This document shows, one piece after another, positions 1-7,529 of a stretch of 64,000 bases of DNA. The stretch spans positions 1 through 64,000 of the forward strand of contig DATKCA010000154.1 of the NCBI GenBank assembly GCA_035544675.1. The letters are read 5' to 3'. The stretch is from DATKCA01 sp035544675 (GTDB lineage Bacteria; Acidobacteriota; Thermoanaerobaculia; Gp7-AA8). A model generated the notes under the pieces. That model had not been told where the DNA came from and ran no database searches. It saw nothing but the letters and a program-made list of their open reading frames with translations. Both the position numbers and the translations under genes were made by a program. Each line of letters starts with the position of its first letter. Positions within the stretch are counted from its first letter, which is position 1.

Positions 1-37
1 GCAATTTCGTTTTCGGTAGAATCGTTGCGGTGCTGGA

Positions 38-238
38 ATGACCAAACTCGAAGCGCTCGAAGAAGAGATCAAGAAGCTCTCGCCCGAGGAGCTAGCGCAG
101 CTTCGAGACTGGCTGCTCGAACGTGACGCTGAGGAATGGGATCGTGAGATCGAGCGTGATGCTGCGTCCGGCAAGCTCGACAAACTTTTCGAGAAGTCGG
201 TCGCCGACCATCGGGCGGGCAAGAGCCGCAAGATTTGA
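38..238 (+). CDS. Type II antitoxin-like protein, partner of the following RelE/ParE-family toxin
   Basis: This 66-residue, highly charged, mostly helical protein has the size and composition of small RelB/ParD-like antitoxins, though no DNA-binding fold is obvious. Its stop overlaps the TTG start of the next gene by four bases (TTGA, 235-238), the usual translational coupling of a toxin-antitoxin pair. As a cassette gene it would stabilise the integron array by post-segregational killing. The family assignment rests mainly on the neighbour, so the role is inferred from context. Confidence 0.65.
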   Translation: MTKLEALEEEIKKLSPEELAQLRDWLLERDAEEWDREIERDAASGKLDKLFEKSVADHRAGKSRKI

Positions 239-495
239 ACCATTTTACGAGCCCTGAGTTCTGGGCACTCTTCAACCTATTACCCTCCGAAGTCCAGAAG
301 CTTGCTCGCGCTAACTACGAGTTGCTGAAGGCTAACCCACGCCATCCCTCGTTGCACTTCAAGAAAGCACGCGGTTATTGGTCGGTGCGGGTCGGTCGGA
401 ACTATCGAGCGTTAGGAAAGCAGCTCGATGAAGGCATTCTCTGGGGCTGGATCGGCTCGCATGCAGAATACGAAAGAATCTTGGCCGGCCTCTAA
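235..495 (+). CDS. RelE/ParE-family toxin
   Basis: The 86-residue protein shows the pattern of small RelE/ParE-type toxins: an N-terminal helix pair ending in NPRHPSLHFKK, then YWSVRVGRNYRALG and a terminal WIGSHAEYERIL strand. This group is common in mobile DNA. RelE relatives cleave mRNA in the ribosome while ParE relatives poison gyrase; the sequence does not decide which. The start is TTG at 235 overlapping the antitoxin stop. The stop codon (493-495) lies only seven bases before the attC site, as expected of a compact integron cassette. Confidence 0.8.
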   Translation: MNHFTSPEFWALFNLLPSEVQKLARANYELLKANPRHPSLHFKKARGYWSVRVGRNYRALGKQLDEGILWGWIGSHAEYERILAGL

Positions 496-502
496 GCCCG
501 CC

Positions 503-636
503 GTCCAACTCCGCGTAGCACCCGACGCGGCCCGCTCGTGGCCCGGCGCTTGCGCGCCTAGTGCGGCGCGGCGCGAAAAAGTCACGCTCGTGGCAAGTGG
601 AACCGGCCGCGCGGGTGAACGCGTGATACGTTGGAC
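503..636 (+). repeat. attC recombination site 1
   Basis: The outer boxes R'' GTCCAAC (503-509) and R' GTTGGAC (630-636) are perfect reverse complements and fit RYYYAAC/GTTRRRY. The inner boxes L'' GCGTAGCACCCG (513-524) and L' CGGGTGAACGC (612-622) pair with an asymmetric extra base on one arm, the extrahelical-base feature that sets strand choice in integron recombination. The length of 134 bp is within the attC range (about 57-141 bp). Confidence 0.85.
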
Positions 637-681
637 AGACGAAATTTCCCTCTAGGTATGCTGCGGCTGTAGGATCGACGC

Positions 682-891
682 ATGAGCGACTTCACCGTAG
701 AACTCCAACGAGAGGAAGATGGCCGCTGGATCGGTGAAGTTACCGACCTGCCGGGCGTCCTGGCCTACGGCGCGACGCGTGACGAGGCCGTAGCACGGGC
801 TAAAGCCCTCGCTTTCCGCGTGCTAGCAGATCGCCTCGAGCATGGTGAAGATATCCCCCAAATCAACGGCGTATTCGCCGTGCAGGAATGA
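682..891 (+). CDS. hicB: HicB-type antitoxin
   Basis: The 69-residue protein has the HicB partial RNase H-like fold pattern: an opening strand (FTVELQREEDGRWIGEV), then DLPGVLAYGATRDEAVARAKAL. HicB proteins bind HicA and block its mRNA-cleaving activity. No C-terminal DNA-binding domain is present, so autoregulation through this protein is doubtful. It overlaps hicA by ATGA (888-891). The order hicB-hicA is the reverse of the classical hicAB order. The pair fills the second integron cassette. Confidence 0.85.
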   Translation: MSDFTVELQREEDGRWIGEVTDLPGVLAYGATRDEAVARAKALAFRVLADRLEHGEDIPQINGVFAVQE

Positions 892-1100
892 ACTGGTCCG
901 CTACCAAAGCGAATCGCGTTCTCGCTGCGCTCCTCCGAATCGGTTGGTCAATCAAACGCCAGTCGGGAACGTCCCACCGGGTGCTGCAGCGTCAGGGTTG
1001 GCCGAATTTTGTGTTTTCTTTTCACGATCACGAAGAGATCGGCCCGCGCATGCTCGCACGCATCTCCAAACACACCGGGCTCACGCCTGACGATTTGTGA
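888..1100 (+). CDS. hicA: HicA-type mRNA interferase toxin
   Basis: HicA toxins are small dsRBD-fold RNases that cleave mRNA and tmRNA. This 70-residue protein has the family outline: an N-terminal helix, GTSHRVL around the catalytic histidine (near residue 30), then the FSFHDHEEIGPRMLARI segment and a final helix (TGLTPDDL). Translation is coupled to hicB through ATGA. The gene ends about 41 bases before attC site 2, so both genes move as one cassette. Confidence 0.85.
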   Translation: MNWSATKANRVLAALLRIGWSIKRQSGTSHRVLQRQGWPNFVFSFHDHEEIGPRMLARISKHTGLTPDDL

Positions 1101-1141
1101 CTCTCTGAGGGGCGTTGTCGACGAGTTAACAGTTACCCGCT

Positions 1142-1275
1142 GTCCAACTCCGCGTAGCACCGGACGCGGCCCGCTCGTGGCCCGGCGCTTCCGCGCCTCG
1201 TGCTTCGCGGCGCGGTCAGGCAGCGCTCGTGGCAAGCGGAACCGGCCGCGCGGGTGAACGCGTGATGCGTTAGGC
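1142..1275 (+). repeat. attC recombination site 2
   Basis: This site is a 134-bp near copy of attC site 1. R'' is GTCCAAC (1142-1148) and R' is GTTAGGC (1269-1275). The two are not perfect complements, which is expected because the last six bases of R' belong to the adjacent cassette junction after recombination. The inner boxes GCGTAGCACCGG and CGGGTGAACGC are kept. Confidence 0.85.
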
Positions 1276-1372
1276 GTACGCAGGCATCATTCTCGTAAAG
1301 CCGCGTGCGAGAGCACCAAGGCGCCGCCGAGCCGACCGTGATACGTTCGAGCGAGCAAGTTGGAGATCGTCT

Positions 1373-1843
1373 ATGACAACGCTCGATCGCTGGAAGCTGC
1401 TTGCTGCCGAGACCTTCAGCTACAGCTACGACAACTACGCTGACCACCGCGGAAATGCTCGCTTTGATCGGTACATGCCACAGGACGTCCGCATTTTGGA
1501 TCACGCGGTTCGCGAGTCTTGGACCATCGATCGACTGGCGAAGGAACTCGAACGATCCGAAGAGGATGCGAGAAAGCTCCTCAATGCTTTCAGCGAGGCA
1601 CTTGACGTTGTGGACGCGCCGTCGCCGGCAGAGTCATTTCGTCGTTCCGTGCGGCAGGTCGTCAAGCGGGCAGCCCATGAAGGTCTCGAAACCGACGATC
1701 AGATCGAAGCTCTGGTCGTCCAAATCTGCTACCGCGTTGCAGATCTCAGTTTTCTTCTTCGATCAGGCAATCAACCGTTGCACACATACAGTGAAGCGTT
1801 ACGTCGCGAGCCTGGAGTTGAATACTCGGACGGCGGCGCCTAA
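1373..1843 (+). CDS. Hypothetical integron-cassette protein
   Basis: I do not recognise this 156-residue protein. It appears soluble and largely helical, with no signal peptide or membrane segment. The middle part (about residues 35-80, ending LERSEEDARKLLNAF) resembles a short helix-turn-helix-like or tetrahelical region, but not clearly enough to assign. The ATG at 1373 has a GGAG-like site about eight bases upstream. The TAA stop (1841-1843) lies inside the GCCTAAC start of the next attC-like site. Its cassette is about 640 bp, close to the size of cassette 2. Confidence 0.65.
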   Translation: MTTLDRWKLLAAETFSYSYDNYADHRGNARFDRYMPQDVRILDHAVRESWTIDRLAKELERSEEDARKLLNAFSEALDVVDAPSPAESFRRSVRQVVKRAAHEGLETDDQIEALVVQICYRVADLSFLLRSGNQPLHTYSEALRREPGVEYSDGGA

Positions 1844-1915
1844 CTACTACCCGATCCGTCGCGAACCAGCGCCGTTGACTGCTGGTCTCAGGTCACGCGG
1901 GTGAACGCGTTGTCC
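1838..1915 (+). repeat. Degenerate or truncated attC-like site 3
   Basis: The left end GCCTAAC (1838-1844) fits RYYYAAC. The right side keeps the conserved inner box GCGGGTGAACGCGT (1897-1910) found at sites 1 and 2, but it is followed by GTTGTCC (1909-1915), which misses the GTTRRRY consensus. The site is only about 78 bp. It probably marks the decayed downstream edge of the array. Confidence 0.5.
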
Positions 1916-2037
1916 GTCGAGCACCACGCAAGCATGCGGGAAGGGAAATCGATCATCGAACCGCGGGTTCGAAAGGCGAAACCGGCAACGCAACCTGCGA
2001 TACAGTTCGCACTCGCGAAAAGCATGAGGAGGTCTCT

Positions 2038-2217
2038 ATGGCAGGAGGATCAGGGAAGGCCCCGAAACAGATCACCTGGGTGATCTGTCTCGTTTTGTAT
2101 CTCGTGGCATTACTGGCCCACTTCGGCTTCTTCCAGGTCCGTGCCGACTACGCGGCCTGGTCGTGGATCATCGGATTCGGGCTACTGCTGGTGGCTGTGC
2201 GAGTTCGCGGCCTCTGA
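2038..2217 (+). CDS. Small two-helix membrane protein
   Basis: This 59-residue protein has a short basic N terminus (MAGGSGKAPK), a hydrophobic helix (about residues 12-32) and a second helix (about 41-56), joined by a short polar loop. A strong AGGAGG Shine-Dalgarno lies about six bases before the ATG. It sits just beyond the last attC-like remnant, so it may be a former cassette or the first host gene. The function is unknown. It ends 84 bp before the convergent cyclase gene. Confidence 0.6.
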   Translation: MAGGSGKAPKQITWVICLVLYLVALLAHFGFFQVRADYAAWSWIIGFGLLLVAVRVRGL

Positions 2218-2300
2218 GCTCGCCACCGTGCCCTGGGCGCGGTCGAAATGAGGATTGGGCAGAGATTGCCGGCGCGCTCCGGTCGAAGGCGCCGCGTTTC

Positions 2301-5300
2301 TCAACCCGCATCCAGCGCGTCGGCCAGCGCGGTGTGGTGCCGGCACTCCGCGTCATCGAGCCCGGCCCGGGTGGCAAGCGCCCGGTGCGCCGCGGCCTCG
2401 GTCGCCGGCATCCGGCAGCGCGCGGCCGCGATGATCGCGCGGCGGTAGAGCTTCGCGGCGGCAGCGGTGTTGCCATCGCGGGAGGCGATCCACCCGCGGA
2501 TCAGGATCGCAACAGGTTTTCCGATCGGATACATCATCGCGTAGCGGTTCGCGAGCCTGGCCATGCCGACCATGCGGCGCCTCATGGCCGCGCCGCGGTC
2601 AGCCCAGAGGCCGTCGTAGACCTCGGCGAGCGCGAGGTAACTCTCGAGGAGATAGTGGGAGACCTGGTCCGTGGTCTTGATCACGGCCTCGGCCGCGTCG
2701 GCGGCCGCGAGCGCGCCCACGCGGTCACCGCGGCGGAAGCGCCCGAGGGCGAGCATGGACGCGCCCCCGATGCGGTCCGCGAGCGGGACGTCCGTGGTCG
2801 GGTCGAGGCACAAGGCCGTGAGCGTCGCTTCCTCCTCGGTCGCGTGCGGAGCTTTTTCGAGGAGCATCCGGCACCAGAGGCCCCATGACGCGCCCCACAC
2901 CTGGACCTGGGGCACGGAGCGGCGGGTCCCGGCCTCCAGCATCTCCTTCGATATGGTGCGGGATTCGGTCACGTTGCCGCGGCGCGACAGCAGGTTGGCG
3001 AGGGTCATGGCGGTCTCGTACCATCGCCGGCGATCACCGATGCGCAGCGCGATGTCGATCGACGCGCGAAGATCGGCCTCGCCCTCGTCCCACGAGGCGA
3101 CCGTGACGTAATACACGCCGCGGACGAAGTGCACGTACGCCGTGGTGGGCGGATGGTTCACGGCCTGTGCTGTTGCGAGCGCGCGGCCGGCGTGCGCGCG
3201 CGCCGTCCCATGCATCATCAGGAGGCCGCTGACCACGGCCATGTTCCCGTAGCTGCGCGCCAGCTCCGGAGACGGTCCCGCCACCTCGGCCAGATTGATG
3301 GAGCGGAAGGCGGCGTGGATGGTCTCGATCTTCTCGTTGTTGAGGTAATGGATCTGTGCGAGCCGCTCGTAGGCGCGCGCCGCCTCGAGCGCGCGCTCCG
3401 GTGCGGCCCTGGCGCGGCCCACGAAACGCGACGCGAAGAAGCGGTGGACCGTCTGCCGCGACATCTGGCGGACGGTCGCGAAGAGCATGCCCGGGGTGGT
3501 CGCGGGCAGCGGAGCGCCGAGGAGCTCGAGCGCCTCGCGGAACACCTCGCGGCTCTTGCTGAGACGCCCCAGGTTGTAGTGCGCCTCGGCACACTGCCTG
3601 AGCCAGGAGGCGCGGCGGTCGTCGTCCACGGTCTCCAGCGTGGCCATCGACAGTGCCTGTTCGAAGAACTCCAGGGCCTCCTCGTTGGCGTGGTCGCGCA
3701 GCGCGGCCTGGCCGGACTTCTCGAGGTAATCGATCGCGTTCACCGGCCGGTCCGCCGCGCTCCAGTGCCTGGCCAGGAGCGGATAGTACACAGCAAGCTC
3801 GGATGCGAAGTTCGTCTCGTACCAGCGGGCGACGGAGCCGTGCAGCTCGCGGCGCTGCGTCGGTGCCATGAGCTCGTAGGCCACGTCCTGCGTGACGGCG
3901 TTGCTGAACGCGTACGAGACGTCCTCGCGCTGCACCAGGCGCTGGCTCGCCAGCGCCTCGAGATGACCGGCCTGCGCGGAGCGGTCCTCCTGGATCGGGT
4001 ACACGTCCTCGAGCAGCGGTGCGGTGAACGTGCGCCCGACGACGCTGGCGACCTTGAGAGTGAGCTGCTCCGCCGCCGGAAGGCGGTCGATGCGGCTGGT
4101 GACCACGCCCTGCACCGTGTCGGGGAAGGGGAGCGCGGCGAGAGTGAAGCCGGGGGCGAGCTCGCAGCGTCCGCCGTCGACGATGATGCGGCCGCTCTCC
4201 AGGAGCGCCGCGGCCATCTCCTGCACGAAGAAGGGATTGCCCTGTGCGCGGTCGCGGAGGAAGTCGGCCACCGGCCCGGGGAGCGACTCCACGCCGAGCC
4301 GGCGGCGGACGAGCTCGAGCGTCTCGCCGGGACCGAGCGGCCCAAGGGCCACCGGCTCGGCTGCGGGCGATGCATGGAGATCGCTCCACGCGCGCGGCAC
4401 CGGGTCGGGCAACGGCCGGGTCGTGAGCACGAACAGCGACGCCGGGACCTCATCCGCCACGCGCGCCGCCAGCGTCCAGCTCGCGGAGTCGAACCAATGC
4501 GCGTCCTCGATGGCGATCAGGTGCGGCCTCTTCGCCGCGTTCTCGCGCAGCAGGCGCGCCAGGAGCGCCACCGTGTTGTCGCTGCGCACCTCGCCGAACA
4601 TCGACGCGGTCGTCTCGTTGTCAGTGAAGCCGAGCGCCAGCACCGGCTCGAGCAGCGGCAGGAGCTGGCGCGACACCTCGTCCAGCGCGCCCAGCACCTG
4701 CGCGCGCTGCGCTTCGACCGGAGCCGTATCGTCCAGGCCAAACAGTCGCCGGAAAACCGGCCGCCACGCGAAATACGACGTGGAGCTCTGCGCGGGATCG
4801 GCAGCGCCCTCGAGCACCACGACATCGCGTTCCCCGGCCTCGAGCTTGATCCACTCCACCAGCGTGGACTTGCCGATGCCGGCGTCGCCCTCGATGAGGA
4901 TCACCGAGCCCTTGCCCTCGTACAGCCCGAGGAGTCGCGCTTCGATGCGCGCTCGCTCGAACCCGCGCCCGGCCACGGTGCTGGCGCGGACGACCTTCGG
5001 CTGGGCGCGGCCCACCGGCCGGAACACCGGCAGTGGCTTGGCCTTGCCTTTCACGGTGATCGGCTCCAGCGGCTCCCAGTCGATGCTTTCGCTGGCCATC
5101 TTCCGCGTGGTTTCGCCGCAGAGCAGGCCGCCGCTGGCCGCCTGCATCAGCCGCGCGGACACGTTCACCACGTCTCCGATCAGCGTGTACTCGCAGCGTG
5201 TGGCGTCACCGATCGTGCCGCAGAACGCGTTCCCGGAGTTGACGCCGACGGAGGTCTTCTGGCCCAGCTCTTCGAGCCGCGCCTTCATGTCCATCGCCGC

Positions 5301-6299
5301 CAGCGTCCCGCGGCGCGCGTCGTCCTCGTGTGAGAGCGGGGGCAGGCCGAGGGCGGCCAGCATCGTCACGCCCTTCTCGTCGACGGAGAGCTTGTTGACG
5401 CTGCCCTCGTACCGGTAGAGCTCCGTCTGGACCGCGCGCATCACCGAGAGAGCGGTCTCGAACGGCGTTCCGTAGCCCAGCCCGGGCATCTTCACGAACA
5501 GCACGGTGAGGCGTCTGAGCTCGGCGAGCCAACCCGACTGGCGCGCGCCGAGGCGCCGGTGGATGCTGGCCGGGATGTAGGCGAGGAGCGAGGGAACGGC
5601 CGACGCGTCGAGCATCGGCGGAGGTGCGGGCGGCGGGAGCTCCAGACCGCGCACGCGCACGAGCTGCATCGTGCCCTGGCCCGCGTCGGTAGCCTCGGCC
5701 AACGGTGCCACGCGCTTCCACGCTTCCGCGCCCACGATGCAGAAACCGGGCTCGGCGTGCGCGGCGGAATTGGTGGCCTCGACGACCGCCGGTCCGGACA
5801 GCACGAACTCGTAGCGGCCGTAGATGCCGCCGAGGCTGGCGGCGACGGCGGTTCCGGCGCCAACGCCGACGCGCAGCGACAGGCGCTCGCCAGGCGGCGC
5901 GTCGAACTGCGTGACGGCTTCCTGGATCTGGAGCGCACAACGTGCGGCGATGTGCGCGGCACGATCGAGCGCGGCCTGGTCGTCCTCCACGGGCCAGAAC
6001 GCGAGCAGGGCGTCTCCGGCGAACTTGACCACGTCGCCGCCGTGACCGGTGACCACCGCGATGAGGCGGCCGAAGTAGGCGTTGAGGATGCGCGTGAGCT
6101 CCTCGACGCCGTCGCCACCCCTGGCGGCCAGGCGCTCCGAGAGCGAGGTGAAGCCGGAGATGTCGGCGAACAGGGCTGCCGCCGGCATGACCTCGGAAAA
6201 TGCGACAGCAGGAAGGCCGCGCGCGATGCGCGAGCTGACGTGCGCGGGCACGTACCGGATCAGGTCCTCCGGTCGGAGCGACTCGGACTCGGGCCCCAC
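2301..6299 (-). CDS. Twin class III nucleotide cyclase domains fused to an AAA-type ATPase and TPR-like region
   Basis: The 1332-residue protein has a first cyclase homology domain (about 40-190), a second (about 260-400), a P-loop ATPase (Walker A GDAGIGKST at 471-479, Walker B near 594-603) and a long helical repeat C terminus. This is the order found in soluble adenylyl cyclases of the ADCY10 type. Domain 1 keeps both metal aspartates (D46 in FADISGFTS, D96 in KFAGDALLAF) but lacks the Asn-x3-Arg motif. Domain 2 lacks the aspartates but has N379 and R383 in GDVVNVSAR. One composite active site between the two domains is therefore plausible. The start is GTG. The protein is cytoplasmic; substrate ATP rather than GTP is an inference. 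Confidence 0.9.
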   Translation of the reverse strand: MGPESESLRPEDLIRYVPAHVSSRIARGLPAVAFSEVMPAAALFADISGFTSLSERLAARGGDGVEELTRILNAYFGRLIAVVTGHGGDVVKFAGDALLAFWPVEDDQAALDRAAHIAARCALQIQEAVTQFDAPPGERLSLRVGVGAGTAVAASLGGIYGRYEFVLSGPAVVEATNSAAHAEPGFCIVGAEAWKRVAPLAEATDAGQGTMQLVRVRGLELPPPAPPPMLDASAVPSLLAYIPASIHRRLGARQSGWLAELRRLTVLFVKMPGLGYGTPFETALSVMRAVQTELYRYEGSVNKLSVDEKGVTMLAALGLPPLSHEDDARRGTLAAMDMKARLEELGQKTSVGVNSGNAFCGTIGDATRCEYTLIGDVVNVSARLMQAASGGLLCGETTRKMASESIDWEPLEPITVKGKAKPLPVFRPVGRAQPKVVRASTVAGRGFERARIEARLLGLYEGKGSVILIEGDAGIGKSTLVEWIKLEAGERDVVVLEGAADPAQSSTSYFAWRPVFRRLFGLDDTAPVEAQRAQVLGALDEVSRQLLPLLEPVLALGFTDNETTASMFGEVRSDNTVALLARLLRENAAKRPHLIAIEDAHWFDSASWTLAARVADEVPASLFVLTTRPLPDPVPRAWSDLHASPAAEPVALGPLGPGETLELVRRRLGVESLPGPVADFLRDRAQGNPFFVQEMAAALLESGRIIVDGGRCELAPGFTLAALPFPDTVQGVVTSRIDRLPAAEQLTLKVASVVGRTFTAPLLEDVYPIQEDRSAQAGHLEALASQRLVQREDVSYAFSNAVTQDVAYELMAPTQRRELHGSVARWYETNFASELAVYYPLLARHWSAADRPVNAIDYLEKSGQAALRDHANEEALEFFEQALSMATLETVDDDRRASWLRQCAEAHYNLGRLSKSREVFREALELLGAPLPATTPGMLFATVRQMSRQTVHRFFASRFVGRARAAPERALEAARAYERLAQIHYLNNEKIETIHAAFRSINLAEVAGPSPELARSYGNMAVVSGLLMMHGTARAHAGRALATAQAVNHPPTTAYVHFVRGVYYVTVASWDEGEADLRASIDIALRIGDRRRWYETAMTLANLLSRRGNVTESRTISKEMLEAGTRRSVPQVQVWGASWGLWCRMLLEKAPHATEEEATLTALCLDPTTDVPLADRIGGASMLALGRFRRGDRVGALAAADAAEAVIKTTDQVSHYLLESYLALAEVYDGLWADRGAAMRRRMVGMARLANRYAMMYPIGKPVAILIRGWIASRDGNTAAAAKLYRRAIIAAARCRMPATEAAAHRALATRAGLDDAECRHHTALADALDAG

Positions 6300-6468
6300 G
6301 CCCGGAGCCTAGCACAGTCGAAATGCGGCGGCTGCGCCGCGCGGTGTAGAGGTGAACGCGGGATGGCTTGCTGAAGTGAACAACTCCCTTCATCCTTGGA
6401 TGGATGATGGTGTTCGGTATCGCGCTGCTGCGCGGGGCCGCCGCGTCCCGACCTTCGAAGAGCATGTG

Positions 6469-6969
6469 ATGGCACGCTCCGCGGACGCGCCCGACATCCT
6501 CATTCTTCCGCCGGTGCTCGTCGGTGGAACTCTCCTGGCCGGCGTCGGGATCCACTACGCCTTCTGGACGGTCACCGTGCTCCCCACCATGCCCGCCCGG
6601 ATGATCGGCATCACGTTGCTGGCATGCTCCGTCCTGCTCGGCCAGAGGGCGCACCGGGCGATGAAGCGCGCCGGCACCAACGTCCTGCCCACGCGTCCGA
6701 CGCTCGCAATCGCAACGGATGGTCCATACCGTTTTACGCGGAATCCGATCTACATCGCCGCGATCGGCGTTTACGCCGGCGTCAGCCTGCTGGTCAACGG
6801 CCTGGCTCCGCTGCTGTTGCTCATCCCGATGAGCGTGTTGCTTCACCGCGGCATCGTCCTGCCGGAGGAGCGATATCTCACATCCAAGTTCGGTGAGACG
6901 TACCGGTCCTATCAGTCGGCCGTCCCTCGCTGGCTAGTGTTTCGTCACCGCGCTGTGAACCGTTCGTGA
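6469..6969 (+). CDS. ICMT/PEMT-like membrane methyltransferase
   Basis: The 166-residue protein has about four hydrophobic segments and the C-terminal block typical of isoprenylcysteine carboxyl methyltransferase/phospholipid methyltransferase-like proteins: a GPYRFTRNPIYI segment, then PEERYLTSKFGETYRSYQSAVPRW. In this family those residues bind S-adenosylmethionine at the membrane face. The substrate is unknown. I chose ATG 6469 because residues upstream in the open frame are charged and unlike the family. It is divergent from the cyclase gene, with 169 bp between them. Confidence 0.8.
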   Translation: MARSADAPDILILPPVLVGGTLLAGVGIHYAFWTVTVLPTMPARMIGITLLACSVLLGQRAHRAMKRAGTNVLPTRPTLAIATDGPYRFTRNPIYIAAIGVYAGVSLLVNGLAPLLLLIPMSVLLHRGIVLPEERYLTSKFGETYRSYQSAVPRWLVFRHRAVNRS

Positions 6970-6985
6970 TTTCGGTTTCGGGCCG

Positions 6986-7014
6986 TTGACGGTGTCCTCA
7001 TCCTGATCAATATT
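6986..7014 (+). promoter_or_regulatory. Probable sigma-70-type promoter for the TPR gene
   Basis: TTGACG (6986-6991) and AATATT (7009-7014) are separated by 17 bp, upstream of the TPR protein gene at 7098. The -10 box matches the consensus at four of six positions. Confidence 0.45.
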
Positions 7015-7097
7015 CAACGCAGTCAGATGAAGAACCCTTTTTCCCGTGGCCGGCGTTCACTCTCTCTCAGCGTCGCCCGCAGCAGGAGCCGGCTCAT

Positions 7098-7484
7098 ATG
7101 GAAGGAGCCAAGTCCCCCGACTTTCTCGACCTGAGAACACGAGCTGAATTTCTCGAACTGTGCGGCGATAACGATGGCGCGAAGCGGCTCCAGGAGATTT
7201 CGCTCCAGGTGGCCCGCGAAGTGGACCTGATCTGCTACGCATATCAATTGATGTGGCGGGAGCGGCTGGACGACGCCATCGAGCTGCTTCACTACAGCGC
7301 CTCGATCTACTCGGACTCGTGGAACGTCTACCACAGCCTGGGCGAGGCCTTCGAGCAGAAGGGCGAGTTCTCCCGCGCCATCGAGGCGTACCGCCAGGCC
7401 GCCGTGCGCGTGGAGGACAACCTCAAGCGCGAGATGATCGAGCGGCGGCTGTTCGGACTGCTGGACCTGGCCGCGGCGAGCTAG
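7098..7484 (+). CDS. TPR-repeat protein
   Basis: The 128-residue soluble protein has two to three tetratricopeptide repeats, the clearest being WNVYHSLGEAFEQKGEFSRAIEAYRQAA near residues 75-105. TPRs form helical scaffolds for protein binding. No enzymatic domain is present. The ATG at 7098 has no strong ribosome-binding site; a purine-rich stretch lies just upstream. It converges on the aminopeptidase gene with a hairpin between them. The partner is unknown. Confidence 0.75.
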   Translation: MEGAKSPDFLDLRTRAEFLELCGDNDGAKRLQEISLQVAREVDLICYAYQLMWRERLDDAIELLHYSASIYSDSWNVYHSLGEAFEQKGEFSRAIEAYRQAAVRVEDNLKREMIERRLFGLLDLAAAS

Positions 7485-7500
7485 GAAACGTGGTCATGGG

Positions 7501-7523
7501 GCGCGGGTGAACCACACCCGCGC
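7501..7523. terminator. Bidirectional hairpin between convergent genes, GCGCGGGTG family
   Basis: GCGCGGGTG (7501-7509) pairs perfectly with CACCCGCGC (7515-7523) around a five-base loop. It sits between the convergent TPR and aminopeptidase genes and is followed on the + strand by a T-containing stretch. The same palindrome recurs at 41402-41428 and inside gltX at 49045-49066. Confidence 0.6.
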
Positions 7524-7529
7524 TCCATT

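Larger units (their letters stand above)
1..1915 (+). mobile_element. Integron gene-cassette array (integrase not in window)
   Basis: Three consecutive units each carry one or two genes on the + strand followed by an attC-like recombination site. The two clear sites (503-636 and 1142-1275) are both 134 bp, about 88 percent identical, and both have RYYYAAC/GTTRRRY ends with paired inner L boxes. The recombination points (between G and TT of the 3' core site) define two complete cassettes of about 639 bp. Promoterless or toxin-antitoxin cassettes are typical of sedentary chromosomal integrons or CALIN arrays. The array may extend upstream of base 1; a tyrosine integrase would be expected there if this is a complete integron. 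Confidence 0.8.

Noticed and set aside
1901..2083. 60-codon open frame after the third cassette
   Set aside because: It begins in the attC remnant, has no ribosome-binding site and overlaps the better supported 59-residue membrane protein.
3129..5333. 734-codon open frame opposite the cyclase gene
   Set aside because: Same GC effect; the composition is Arg/Ala/Gly-rich with no domain, while the minus-strand frame has cyclase and Walker motifs.
7028..7135. 35-codon open frame starting MKNPFSRG
   Set aside because: It overlaps the TPR gene in another frame, lacks a good ribosome-binding site and is Arg/Ser-rich.
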